In this document: piece after piece, positions 36,655 through 45,901 of the stretch | How the letters are laid out: every line of letters starts with the position of its first letter | Numbering within the stretch: position 1 is the first letter of the stretch | Assembly (NCBI RefSeq): GCF_046523945.1 | Contig: NZ_CP171363.1 | Coordinates: 1,488,001-1,552,000 of the forward strand | Reading direction: 5' to 3' | DNA: 64,000 nucleotides | DNA from: Faucicola mancuniensis | GTDB lineage: Bacteria > Pseudomonadota > Gammaproteobacteria > Pseudomonadales > Moraxellaceae | Notes under the pieces: model-generated | The model's database searches: none | What the model was told of the DNA's origin: nothing | The model's input: the letters and a program-made list of their open reading frames with translations, nothing else | Made by a program: the position numbers and the translations under genes

Positions 36655-38141
36655 TGAATTCTATTCCTTTAGATAGCAATATGTTGATACCACTTTTGCC
36701 AATGTTAATTTTGTCTTTGACAACGGTGGTGGTGATGATTGCCATCGCTGTTAAACGCTCCAATATGGTCGCTGGGACGATAAGTGTGGTAGGTTTAAAC
36801 ATTGCATTGGTGTGTTTGATTGCACAAATGTTTGGTGTTTTGCCTGCACAGGGGCTGGTGTCTAGCTTGTTTGTGGTGGATAATTTTGCCCAGTTTAATA
36901 TGCTTGTGGTATTAGTAAGTTCGCTGGCGTGCTTTACCTTGGCGTATGGCTATATTGACAGCTTTCATGACAATAAAGAAGAACTGTATTTGTTAATGCT
37001 GATTGCGACTTTGGGTGCGTTATTTATGGTAAGCAGCAATCATTTGGCATCGTTTTTTATCAGCCTTGAACTATTGTCTGTGCCGATGTATGGTATGCTT
37101 GCGTACAATTTTTCTCGTAGCACTTCGCTAGAAGCAGGTATGAAATATTTGGTACTGTCGGCGACTGCATCGGCGACCATGCTTATGGGTATGGCGTTGA
37201 TTTATGCAGCAACAGGTACGCTCGGCTTTTATCAAATTGGTGAAAGCGTTGCGACAAATTTGATGGAGCATATGAGCCAACCGATGTTAATCATTGGTGC
37301 TGCTTTGATGGTATTTGGTATTGCCTTTAAATTGTCGGCTGTGCCGTTTCACACATGGACACCAGATGTGTATCAAGGAGCACCTGCTCCAGTGGCAACC
37401 TTTTTGGGTAGTGTGGCAAAAGTGGCGATGTTGGCATTGGCGTTACGCTTTTTGGTCGGCTCAGTTACGTTGGCGTTCCCTGCGATTTATACCGTGATTG
37501 GCGTGATTGCTGGCTTGTCTATGATTATTGGTAACTTGCTTGCTTTACGTCAAAACAATGTCAAACGTATGTTATCGTATTCTTCAATCGCACATTTAGG
37601 CTACGTATTGGCGGTGATTAGCAGTGCCAAAGAACACTCACTTGGCATTTCGTCTATGTATATGGCGATGTACGCTTTGACAACCATTGGGGCGTTTGGC
37701 GTGGTGACGATTATGTCTAGCCCATACAAAAATTATGGCGAAGCCGATGATATTGAACATTATCGTGGTATTTTTTGGCAACGTCCGATTTTGACAGCCG
37801 TTTTGACCGTCATGTTACTGTCATTGGCTGGCGTACCACTGACGGCAGGTTTTATTAGCAAATTCTTTGCGGTATCTGCGACCGTTGCTTCTGGTAGCTG
37901 GTGGCTAACTGCCTTTATCATCATTGGTAGTGCGATTAGTTTGTATTATTATTTGCATTTGATGGTAACTTTGTTCAAACGTCCACAAGATAACCAACAG
38001 CACGATGCAGTCGGCCATTGGGGTATCCAAGCGGGCGGTATCATGACCTTGTTGGTAACAGCGTTGGTGCTGTATTTGGGTATTTTCCCAAAATGGTTAG
38101 CCACTGCCATAGAATTTGCGACCTTTAATGCTATTCACTAA
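36654..38141 (+). CDS. nuoN: NADH-quinone oxidoreductase subunit N
   Basis: Third antiporter-like subunit and last gene of the operon, 495 residues. Signatures: FFISLELLSVPMYGMLAYN, AFKLSAVPFHTWTPDVYQGAPAPVATFLGSVAKVA and QNNVKRMLSYSSIAHLGYVL. Followed by a terminator-like hairpin. Confidence 0.97.
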   Translation: MNSIPLDSNMLIPLLPMLILSLTTVVVMIAIAVKRSNMVAGTISVVGLNIALVCLIAQMFGVLPAQGLVSSLFVVDNFAQFNMLVVLVSSLACFTLAYGYIDSFHDNKEELYLLMLIATLGALFMVSSNHLASFFISLELLSVPMYGMLAYNFSRSTSLEAGMKYLVLSATASATMLMGMALIYAATGTLGFYQIGESVATNLMEHMSQPMLIIGAALMVFGIAFKLSAVPFHTWTPDVYQGAPAPVATFLGSVAKVAMLALALRFLVGSVTLAFPAIYTVIGVIAGLSMIIGNLLALRQNNVKRMLSYSSIAHLGYVLAVISSAKEHSLGISSMYMAMYALTTIGAFGVVTIMSSPYKNYGEADDIEHYRGIFWQRPILTAVLTVMLLSLAGVPLTAGFISKFFAVSATVASGSWWLTAFIIIGSAISLYYYLHLMVTLFKRPQDNQQHDAVGHWGIQAGGIMTLLVTALVLYLGIFPKWLATAIEFATFNAIH

Positions 38142-38191
38142 ATATTTTTAAAACGGTTGTGAAAATAGTTTAAAAGTTACAAAGCCTATCT

Positions 38192-38239
38192 AAAAACGTA
38201 TCAAAGATAATGTTAAAATTATTGACGATACGTTTTTTT
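38192..38239 (+). terminator. Terminator of the nuo operon
   Basis: Outer stem AAAAACGTATC / GATACGTTTTT with an inner ATAAT/ATTAT helix in the loop, followed by a T run. Confidence 0.75.
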
Positions 38240-38272
38240 ATGTCAAATTTTTGTCAAATATAAGGAAAAATC

Positions 38273-39064
38273 ATGTCAGATAGCAATGCTGTACCAGTTG
38301 CCGTTACCGAAATTCAGCAATGGGCGGATACCTTGTTTAGTTTTAAAATTGAACGCCCAAATGGTTTTAAATTTACTGCAGGGCAGTTTGTGCGATTGGG
38401 CTTAAAGCCAACAGATATCACTGCCTTACAAAGCGATGATGATGAAACGATTTTTCGTGCCTATTCGGTGGTGTCATCGCCTTATGATGAGTTTGTAGAA
38501 TTTTTTTCGGTGGTTATTCCTGATGGGGCTTTTACGTCCAAGTTAAAATTTTTACAAGTGGGCGACAAACTTCATCTTAACACCACGCCATTTGGTTATT
38601 TGACTTTGACAAGATATCAAAAACCTTTGCCAAAAGATTTGTGGTTGCTTGCCACAGGAACAGGGCTTGCCCCATTTTTATCCATTTTAAAAACGTTAGA
38701 AGTTTGGCAAAATTACCAACAAATTTACCTTGTTTATAGTACAAGAACCAAACAAGAGTTGGCTTATGTTGATAAAATTAATCAATTAAAATCGATTTAT
38801 GGTGAAGATGGGGCGGATTTTAGCTTTGTGCCGATTGTTACTCGTGATAAAGATTTTGACGGTTTAACAGACCGTTTACCAAAATTGATAGCAAACGGCG
38901 AATTAGAACATTTTGTCAAAGCAAAATTTGATGTCAATACCAGTCAAATCATGCTATGTGGCAATCCGCAAATGGTAGAAGACACCAAAGAGGCGTTAAA
39001 ACAGCGTGGTTTAACCATGAATCGACGAGGCGAGGGCAATATTGCGGTGGAAAATTATTGGTAA
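38273..39064 (+). CDS. fpr: Ferredoxin/flavodoxin-NADP+ reductase
   Basis: FAD enzyme that passes electrons between NADPH and ferredoxin or flavodoxin. The 263-residue protein has the FAD motif RAYSVVSSP (near 63), the NADP-binding segment ATGTGLAPFLSIL (near 125), CGNPQMV and a C-terminal aromatic residue (ENYW), all typical of the bacterial subclass I FPR. AAGGA before the start. Single-gene unit with terminators on both sides. Confidence 0.94.
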   Translation: MSDSNAVPVAVTEIQQWADTLFSFKIERPNGFKFTAGQFVRLGLKPTDITALQSDDDETIFRAYSVVSSPYDEFVEFFSVVIPDGAFTSKLKFLQVGDKLHLNTTPFGYLTLTRYQKPLPKDLWLLATGTGLAPFLSILKTLEVWQNYQQIYLVYSTRTKQELAYVDKINQLKSIYGEDGADFSFVPIVTRDKDFDGLTDRLPKLIANGELEHFVKAKFDVNTSQIMLCGNPQMVEDTKEALKQRGLTMNRRGEGNIAVENYW

Positions 39065-39086
39065 AATTGGGTTTTTGCAGAAAATA

Positions 39087-39118
39087 AAAAAGGGTTTAAC
39101 TGTTAAACCCCTTTTTTT
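39087..39118. terminator. Terminator between fpr and lon
   Basis: GGGTTTAAC / GTTAAACCC stem flanked by A and T runs; serves two convergent genes. Confidence 0.85.
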
Positions 39119-39173
39119 AAAACCTGTAAAATTTTACTGCGTAATGTTGTGAATACAGGTTCTAAATGTTCAA

Positions 39174-41624
39174 TCAATTTTTTAACAAACTTTCGGTATT
39201 ATCCATCCGTAAGTTTTGCGGTTTTAATGGCATGGGTGGCGTGACAAAACTTGCTTTAAACACTTCATCAATCGTTTCCACAGGTTGAATGGTCAAGCCG
39301 TCTTTCACATTATCAGGAATATCCACTAAATCTCGCTCGTTGGCTTTTGGAATCAACACATGACGGATACCACCACGATGTGCGGCAAGCAATTTTTCTT
39401 TTAAACCACCAATGCGTAACACCTTACCACGCAAGGTAACTTCGCCTGTCATCGCAATATCTGGGCGAATGGCAATGCCTGTCAAAGCCGATGCCAATGC
39501 CGTTGTCAAGGCAATCCCAGCCGATGGGCCGTTTTTTGGCGTTGCCCCTTCTGGAATATGCACATGAATGTCATGCTCTTTAAAGCTATCATAACTAATG
39601 CCAAGCGTTTCGCCACGAGAACGCACCACTGTCATAGCCGCACGAATGGACTCTTTCATCACATCGCCAAGCGACCCTGTAAAACTCAAATCGCCCTTGC
39701 CTTGCATGGCGACAGCTTCAATCGTCAGTAATTCACCGCCAACTTGCGTCCACGCCAAGCCTGTAATGCGACCGATTTCTGGCTCTTGCTCCGCCAATCC
39801 AAAATCGTACTGTTGCACACCAAGATAATCGTTGATATTTTTACTATCAACTATTGTTGAGTTTTTTGCTCTAGTTGGTTTGCGTTTAGTCGGCTTTTGC
39901 GTTTCTACATTGGTTTTAAGCACTTTACGCGCGATTTTGTTAATCTCACGTTCAAGGTTTCGCACCCCTGCTTCTCGTGTGTAGCGTTGCACAATCGCTT
40001 GAATTGCATCGGTAGTAATATCCACTTCATTTTCTAACAAACCATTTTGTTTCACTGCTTTTGGCACAAGGTATTTATCGGCAATGTTGATTTTTTCGTC
40101 TTCGGTATAGCCAGACAAACGAATGATTTCCATACGGTCAAGCAACGCAGGCGGAATGTCCATGCTGTTGGCAGTACAGATAAACATGACTTGCGACAAA
40201 TCCAAATCCATGTCCAGATAATGGTCGTTAAAACTGTGGTTTTGCGATGGGTCAAGCACTTCAAGCAAAGCAGATGCAGGGTCGCCACGAAAATCTTGTG
40301 CCATTTTGTCAATTTCATCAAGCAAAAATAACGGATTTTTTACGCCAACTTTTGCCAAAGATTGCACGATTTTGCCGGGCATTGCACCGATATAAGTACG
40401 TCTATGCCCACGAATTTCCGCTTCATCACGCACACCACCCAACGCCATACGAATAAACTCACGCCCTGTCGCACGAGCGATAGATTCCCCCAAAGACGTT
40501 TTACCAACACCCGGCGGGCTAACAAGGCACAAAATTGGGCCTTTCAACGTATCTACACGAGATTGCACCGCCAAAAATTCCAAAATGCGGTCTTTGACAT
40601 CTTTTAAACCATAATGGTCAGTGTCTAGCACGTCTTGAGCTTTTGGCAAATCAATGCTAACATTGCTGGCTTTTTTCCAAGGCGTGTCCAAAATCCACTC
40701 AATATAAGTACGAACAATTGCTGATTCTGATGATGCAGGTGGCATCATTTTGAGTTTGCGAAATTCGTTTTCTGCTTTTTTACGCACGTCTTCTGGCAAG
40801 TCGGCTTCTTTTAAGCGTTTTTCAAGTTCGCCATCGTCATCATCAAGCACAGGTTCGCCTGCCTCATCACGCAGATTGCCAAGCTCGGCTTTAATCGCTT
40901 TTAATTTTTCGTTTAAAAAATACTCACGTTGGTTATTTTCCATTTGTTGACGAGCTTTCTCATGGATTTCTTGCTCAATGCTTTGCTCCACATCTTGTCT
41001 AATTAAATAGTCAATCAAGGTGTCAATATGGGTTGCCAGTGCATTTTTTTCTAAGAAACTTTGTTTGGTTTCTACATCAAGCGACATGCGAGTGGTGATA
41101 AAATACAGCAATTCTTCAAGGCTTTCAATGCGTTCGGCAACCTTAAGCAATTCTCTAAAATTACGCAAACGCCCTTCGGCATATTCGGCAAAAAGACTAA
41201 CAAGTGTTTGTTTATATTCTTGTTGTTGTTTTTTGCTAATGCGGTGTTTAATTGGCTCTTCGCTGATATCCGCCATAAAAACATCGTCATCACAATAAAT
41301 ATCGTCCAACTTGGCACGGTACAAGCCTTCAATCAATACTTTAATGGTAGAACTGTCGCTTTCGTGGGGCATGGTGTTTATCACACGGCAGACTGTACCA
41401 TATTGATAAAGATTATCATTCTCAATTTCTTCTGACATAGAATCTTTTTGGGCAATAACAAACACATAATTGTCATAGTCGGCTTGGGCGATTTCCACCG
41501 CATTGACAGACGCACTGCGACCGACAAAAAGGGCAATTTGCATATGCGGATAGACCACCACATCACGCAAAGCAATCAAAGGCAATGAACGCTGATTGTT
41601 AGAAGTTGTTTGTTGTGTCGGCAT
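39174..41624 (-). CDS. lon: ATP-dependent protease Lon
   Basis: Hexameric cytoplasmic AAA+ serine protease that degrades misfolded and regulatory proteins, including antitoxins such as those found in this window. The 816-residue protein has an N-terminal substrate-binding domain (LPLIALRDVVVYPHMQ), Walker A (PPGVGKTSL, near 370), Walker B (LFLLDEIDKM), and the Ser-Lys catalytic pair in PKNGPSAGIAL (near 690) and LRGKVLRIGGLKEKLLAA (near 735). Length is normal. It converges on fpr. Confidence 0.97.
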   Translation of the reverse strand: MPTQQTTSNNQRSLPLIALRDVVVYPHMQIALFVGRSASVNAVEIAQADYDNYVFVIAQKDSMSEEIENDNLYQYGTVCRVINTMPHESDSSTIKVLIEGLYRAKLDDIYCDDDVFMADISEEPIKHRISKKQQQEYKQTLVSLFAEYAEGRLRNFRELLKVAERIESLEELLYFITTRMSLDVETKQSFLEKNALATHIDTLIDYLIRQDVEQSIEQEIHEKARQQMENNQREYFLNEKLKAIKAELGNLRDEAGEPVLDDDDGELEKRLKEADLPEDVRKKAENEFRKLKMMPPASSESAIVRTYIEWILDTPWKKASNVSIDLPKAQDVLDTDHYGLKDVKDRILEFLAVQSRVDTLKGPILCLVSPPGVGKTSLGESIARATGREFIRMALGGVRDEAEIRGHRRTYIGAMPGKIVQSLAKVGVKNPLFLLDEIDKMAQDFRGDPASALLEVLDPSQNHSFNDHYLDMDLDLSQVMFICTANSMDIPPALLDRMEIIRLSGYTEDEKINIADKYLVPKAVKQNGLLENEVDITTDAIQAIVQRYTREAGVRNLEREINKIARKVLKTNVETQKPTKRKPTRAKNSTIVDSKNINDYLGVQQYDFGLAEQEPEIGRITGLAWTQVGGELLTIEAVAMQGKGDLSFTGSLGDVMKESIRAAMTVVRSRGETLGISYDSFKEHDIHVHIPEGATPKNGPSAGIALTTALASALTGIAIRPDIAMTGEVTLRGKVLRIGGLKEKLLAAHRGGIRHVLIPKANERDLVDIPDNVKDGLTIQPVETIDEVFKASFVTPPMPLKPQNLRMDNTESLLKN

Positions 41625-41845
41625 AATTTTTCCTTATCGTTTTACATCTATCATTTAGTGGCGTTGTTTTTAAAAAATGCAAGGTTTTTTCAACAAACAA
41701 TTCGTCAAATGCCTTTTAACAAAATTTTTGCAAAAAAATTGTTTAAAAATTATCCAATTCTTCGGAATGTACAAAATTAAAGTCGTGATTGTTCATTTAT
41801 TTTCCTTTTTTAAAGTTTTTTTATCATTTTTATCTTTATCGTGGG

Positions 41846-42439
41846 TCAAAAAATCATCAAGCCACTCGGCAACACCGCCATATCCAAGCCGATATCCCAC
41901 ACATTGACGTTTAATTTTTCCACCAATTGAAAATCATACGCCCAGCCGATTTTGACAGGTTTATTTTTGCAATTTGCCAAACTTTTGTCATAAAAACCAC
42001 CACCCATGCCAAGCCGATTGCCTTTTTTATCCAACGCCACCAATGGCATGATGATGATATCTAATTGTTTTGCTTGAATTTTTTTGCCTTTTGTAGGTTG
42101 TCGCATACCGAATGTATGACGCATTAAACGGTTTTTATAAGAATTTTGTTGAGTAATCTTGACAAAAGATAACGGTTTTTTCTCGTGGGTAACAACAGGC
42201 AAATAAACTTCAAATCCTTTTAAAAACAAATAATTAACCAAAAACTGTGTCGGCAATTCCCCAAACGCATCAATAAAAACTCCAACTTTTGCTGATTTTT
42301 TGTTTAAAAAACGATGTTGTAAATGCGAAAACTGCCGAGTAGCCAAAAAACCAAGTTGTTTTTTTTGTGGTTTTGTTAAAGTAAGACGTTGTTTTCGCAA
42401 CATTTTTCGTAAAATTTTTTGGTCGGTTGGATTTGTCAT
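41846..42439 (-). CDS. 5-formyltetrahydrofolate cyclo-ligase
   Basis: Converts 5-formyl-THF to 5,10-methenyl-THF using ATP. The 197-residue protein has an N-terminal RKMLRKQRLTLTKPQKKQL segment and the nucleotide/Mg-binding GNRLGMGGGFYDKSL motif (near 145), plus IGWAYDFQLVEKL near the end. Also known as YgfA/FAU1. Divergent from the gspF-like gene, with about 120 bp between them. Confidence 0.92.
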   Translation of the reverse strand: MTNPTDQKILRKMLRKQRLTLTKPQKKQLGFLATRQFSHLQHRFLNKKSAKVGVFIDAFGELPTQFLVNYLFLKGFEVYLPVVTHEKKPLSFVKITQQNSYKNRLMRHTFGMRQPTKGKKIQAKQLDIIIMPLVALDKKGNRLGMGGGFYDKSLANCKNKPVKIGWAYDFQLVEKLNVNVWDIGLDMAVLPSGLMIF

Positions 42440-42559
42440 ATTTTGGTTTAAAAATCAATGTAGAAAAAATAATTTTATCATAAAGTTTTAGCATTTTGGC
42501 TTTATTTTGTCGTGTGAAATCGTTAGAATAAGAGTTATTTTTTGATTAAGGCTAAACTT

Positions 42560-43762
42560 ATGCCTGCTTTTCAGTATAAAGCCATTGATACAAACGGAAA
42601 AACCGAACAAGGCGTATTAGAAGCGGATTCGGCTCGCCAAATTCGCCAACAATTGCGTGAAAAATCGCTATTACCGATAGAAGTTAATCCAATTGTTAAA
42701 CAAAATTCTACCAAACGTTTTGGACAAAAAAACGTCAGTGCGTACGATTTGGCGTTAATTACTCGGCAATTATCGGTACTTTTGGCATCGGCAATTCCGA
42801 TTGAACAAGCCCTAAACGCTGTCGCCAAACAAAGCGAAAAAGCACATATCAAAGCGTTAAATTTGGCGGTTCGCTCCAAAGTTTTGGAAGGTTATAGTCT
42901 AGCAAAAGCATTAGACGATGCGGGCAATTTTCCGCCGATTTACACCGCAACCATTTCGGCAGGCGAGCGATCGGGGCATTTGGATTTGATTTTAAATCAG
43001 CTTGCCGACTATACCGAAAACCGTTTTGCAATGCAAAAAAAGATACAAGGGGCGTTGGTTTATCCGATTATTTTGCTGATTATGGCGATTGCGGTGGTTG
43101 TCGGCTTGATGACGCTGGTTGTGCCAAAAATTGTCAAAGTGTTTGAGCAGTCCGACCAAGCCTTGCCAACCATTACGCAGGTGGTTTTGACCTTGTCCAA
43201 TCTTTTGACTCAATGGTGGTGGTTACTGATAGCGGTTATTTTTAGTGGATTGATTTTATTAATAAAATTTGTAAAAACAACGGCAGGACGGGCGAGTTTT
43301 GATGCGTTGGTGTTACGCTTGCCGATTTTTGGTAAACTTTCTCGCAATTTGAACGCTTCACGGTTTGCCAGTACTTTATCAATTTTGGTGCGGTCTGGCG
43401 TGCCGTTGGTGGAAGCATTAAGCATTGGTGGTGCGGTGCTTGGCAACGTGCATATCCGAGATGCAGTGCAAAAAGCCACCGAAAAAGTGGTGGAAGGGGC
43501 GAGTTTGTCAAGTCAATTGGAAAAATCCAACTATTTTCCGCCCATGATGGTGCAGATGATAAAAAGTGGCGAAAACTCTGGCGAGCTTGATGCCATGCTG
43601 GCTCGCACCGCTGATATGCAACAAAACGAAGCGACCAATATGATAAGCACGTTGCTTGCGTTGCTTGAGCCGTTGATGTTGGTACTAATGGGCGTGATTG
43701 TCATGACGATTGTCATGGCGGTGATGTTGCCGATTGTTAATATGAATGATTTGGCGGGATAG
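42560..43762 (+). CDS. gspF: GspF-like type II secretion inner-membrane protein
   Basis: Paralogue of PilC with 400 residues, starting MPAFQYKAIDTNGKTEQGVLEAD, a start typical of GspF rather than PilC. Two GspF domains (LITRQLSVLLASAIPIEQAL near 70 and FASTLSILVRSGVPLVEAL near 270), three membrane segments, IKSGENSGELDAML and a terminal LPIVNMNDLAG. It should be the platform of a type II secretion system. No other gsp gene is in the window, so it is an isolated member of a split system. I chose ATG 42560 rather than the upstream TTG because the family begins there. Confidence 0.9.
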   Translation: MPAFQYKAIDTNGKTEQGVLEADSARQIRQQLREKSLLPIEVNPIVKQNSTKRFGQKNVSAYDLALITRQLSVLLASAIPIEQALNAVAKQSEKAHIKALNLAVRSKVLEGYSLAKALDDAGNFPPIYTATISAGERSGHLDLILNQLADYTENRFAMQKKIQGALVYPIILLIMAIAVVVGLMTLVVPKIVKVFEQSDQALPTITQVVLTLSNLLTQWWWLLIAVIFSGLILLIKFVKTTAGRASFDALVLRLPIFGKLSRNLNASRFASTLSILVRSGVPLVEALSIGGAVLGNVHIRDAVQKATEKVVEGASLSSQLEKSNYFPPMMVQMIKSGENSGELDAMLARTADMQQNEATNMISTLLALLEPLMLVLMGVIVMTIVMAVMLPIVNMNDLAG

Positions 43763-43916
43763 TGTTACAATAAAGAAACATTGTTACACTAATTATACAA
43801 TAAATTACATTTTTTTTTCCTTTTTTGTGTAATATAGTAACTATAAAAGTTCACTTATAAGTTTGATTATTTTTTTAATCAATCTTATATTATTAATTTC
43901 ATAAAGAGGAAAATGT

Positions 43917-44264
43917 ATGAAAGCATTATTTAGCGTGGCGATTTTAGCAAGTGTAATGGCATTAACAGCTTGCGGTGGTGGTAGTTCTGATAGTTCTGGC
44001 AGTAGTAGCAGTATTCAGCCGAATACTCAACCAACGCCAACAACGCCAACTACACCTAGCACTAATCCAACGATTAAAGCTTGTGCAATAGAAGGTACTA
44101 CAATCACAGGCACAAAAGGCGAAGAATGTACATTTAATAATCCTAAATACAATAAGGGTGCAACGAGTACATTGGAATGCCCTGTAACAGGTGGTGTAAA
44201 ACTTGGTGGTATCAGTGCTGGCACTAAAATTGAAATTAATGGTATGACATTATTATGTAAATAA
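43917..44264 (+). CDS. Small Thr/Pro-rich lipoprotein, unknown
   Basis: 115 residues. Signal peptide with lipobox LTAC (Cys at 19), then GGGSS and a low-complexity Ser linker and PTPTTPTTPST segment (about 35-50), then a small domain with four cysteines (ACAIEG, EECTF, LECPV, LLCK) that could form two disulfides. Strong ribosome-binding site (AAAGAGGAAA). The linker suggests that the small C-terminal domain is held away from the membrane surface. Family not recognised. Confidence 0.75.
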   Translation: MKALFSVAILASVMALTACGGGSSDSSGSSSSIQPNTQPTPTTPTTPSTNPTIKACAIEGTTITGTKGEECTFNNPKYNKGATSTLECPVTGGVKLGGISAGTKIEINGMTLLCK

Positions 44265-44282
44265 TTGGCTATTGCCTGCAAC

Positions 44283-44320
44283 AAAAACGGCTTATTTATC
44301 TTATAATAAGTCGTTTTTTT
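44283..44320 (+). terminator. Rho-independent terminator
   Basis: AAAAACGGCTTATT / AATAAGTCGTTTTT stem with one G-U pair and a T run. Confidence 0.85.
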
Positions 44321-44337
44321 ATTTTGGTTGACTGGAT

Positions 44338-45105
44338 ATGAAACAAAAAATTATTTTTTTTAGTTATTTGCTTGGGGCATTTTTGTTAGGCTCATTATTA
44401 ACCTTTTTAATCATGACAAAATCACAATTAGACGAAATTGCCAAAATCAAAAACGCTCAACCTAAAAATATCAATGAATTGGTCGCTCCAACATCAAATC
44501 AAGCTGTTGAACCTAGCAACATCAATCCAACTGCACAATTAGAACAAACAATTCAACAAAATTCTAACAATAAAACCAATTTTTCTACCCAAGATTTTAA
44601 TGAACAATCCGCAAAAGCCGTATTAAATAGCATTCCAGACAATCAATTAAATCGCTATGTTGAGCGATTTATGACAGTCAAAGATGCCGAATTGATAAGC
44701 GATAAACGCCAATTTGCTAACCGAGCGATTGAAGAATTGTATAAACAAAATGATAATCAGCCTTTAACTGGACAAGTATTGATTTCTACTACACCTCAAT
44801 TTCCAACGGCATCTATGAATACCAACACATTGCAAAAACGAGAAAAAATTTACGCCCATTTAAATACATTTGGTAAAGTACCGCTTGGCACAAATGTGTT
44901 TATCAAATGGACAAATCGCTCTACAGGTGAAGTGTTATTGTTTGAAAAAAAGTTGATTTCTGCGAACAGCGATACCAATTGGGTCAGCTACACACCGCAT
45001 GATACTTGGCAAACGGGGAGTTATGATATTCGGTTTTATCAGTTTACATCACAGCTTGAGCCTGTTGCACAGCTTAGTTATGATGTTTATCAAGTGGTGG
45101 ATTAG
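44338..45105 (+). CDS. Membrane-anchored protein with beta-rich C-terminal domain, unknown
   Basis: 255 residues. One N-terminal membrane helix (IIFFSYLLGAFLLGSLLTFLI, about residues 4-25) with a short cytoplasmic start, then a polar, Asn/Gln-rich linker (to about 90), then an alpha-helical stretch and a C-terminal beta-rich domain from about 165 (KIYAHLNTFGKVPLG, VFIKWTNRSTGEVLLFEKK, SYDIRFYQF). The last part resembles the beta-sandwich domain of DUF2914-type proteins, but I am not certain. Most of the protein should be periplasmic. It begins 18 bp after a terminator, so it has its own promoter. Confidence 0.75.
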   Translation: MKQKIIFFSYLLGAFLLGSLLTFLIMTKSQLDEIAKIKNAQPKNINELVAPTSNQAVEPSNINPTAQLEQTIQQNSNNKTNFSTQDFNEQSAKAVLNSIPDNQLNRYVERFMTVKDAELISDKRQFANRAIEELYKQNDNQPLTGQVLISTTPQFPTASMNTNTLQKREKIYAHLNTFGKVPLGTNVFIKWTNRSTGEVLLFEKKLISANSDTNWVSYTPHDTWQTGSYDIRFYQFTSQLEPVAQLSYDVYQVVD

Positions 45106-45225
45106 ACATGTCATCATGCCAAAAATGAATAACTTTAGAAAAAAAGCGATACTAGAGAATATCAAAAATTTTTGCTATAATCTACCCACGCTTTTAAACA
45201 ATCATTTTTTTAAAAAGGAAAAAAC

Positions 45226-45756
45226 ATGGCAGATTTTAACCAAATCTTAGATGCAGGTGATGTAGACGGCGGTGTTATCAACGTTGTGATTGAGATTCCA
45301 GCAGGTTCAAATAACAAAATTGAGTGGAATCGCAAACTTGGCGTTATGCAACTTGACCGTGTTGAGCCAAAATTATTCGCAAAACCAACCAATTACGGCT
45401 TTATCCCACAGACTTTAGACGAAGATGGCGATGAGTTAGACGCTTTGATTATCACTGATGAGCCATTGCCGACTGGTATTTTTATGGAAGCCAAAGTGAT
45501 TGGCGTGATGAAATTTGTTGATGATGGCGAAGTTGATGACAAGATTGTGGTTGTGCCTGCGGATGACCGTAATAATGGCGATGCAATCAATACCTTAGCT
45601 GATTTGCCAGCACAGTTGATTAAACAAATTGAGTTCCATTTTAATCATTATAAAGATTTGAAAAAAGCTGGCACGACCAAAGTTGAAAGTTGGGGCGATA
45701 TTGAAGAAGCCAAAGCGGTGATTAAAGAATCGCAAGAGCGTTGGAAAAAACAGTAA
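45226..45756 (+). CDS. ppa: Inorganic pyrophosphatase
   Basis: Hydrolyses PPi released by biosynthesis. The 176-residue family I enzyme has the core signature DGDELDALIIT (Asp triad) and the start of the active site (NNKIEWNRKLGVMQLDR, YGFIPQTL), then PADDRN and HYKDLKK. Good ribosome-binding site (AAAGGAAA). Own terminator. Confidence 0.97.
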   Translation: MADFNQILDAGDVDGGVINVVIEIPAGSNNKIEWNRKLGVMQLDRVEPKLFAKPTNYGFIPQTLDEDGDELDALIITDEPLPTGIFMEAKVIGVMKFVDDGEVDDKIVVVPADDRNNGDAINTLADLPAQLIKQIEFHFNHYKDLKKAGTTKVESWGDIEEAKAVIKESQERWKKQ

Positions 45757-45797
45757 CATTGGACTGAAAAAGCATAATTTTTATTCGGTTTGAAAAT

Positions 45798-45832
45798 AAA
45801 AACCCTTAATTAATACAATTAAGGGTTTTTTA
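45798..45832 (+). terminator. Rho-independent terminator of ppa
   Basis: AAAACCCTTAATT / AATTAAGGGTTTT stem with a T run. Confidence 0.9.
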
Positions 45833-45901
45833 TTGCTATTTAAACAACTATTTTTTAAAATAGTCGGCTTTAACCCCTTAAAAACCAAAATCAGAACCAC
45901 T

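Noticed and set aside
39085..39176. Open text in another frame after the lon stop (LIEHLEPVFTTLRSKILQ)
   Set aside because: It could be a frameshifted Lon tail, but Lon already has a normal length and the stretch has no start codon and runs into the terminator.
41677..41907. 76-codon plus frame between lon and the formyl-THF cyclo-ligase gene
   Set aside because: Overlaps the 3' end of the cyclo-ligase gene in antisense; Phe/Lys-rich with no motif.
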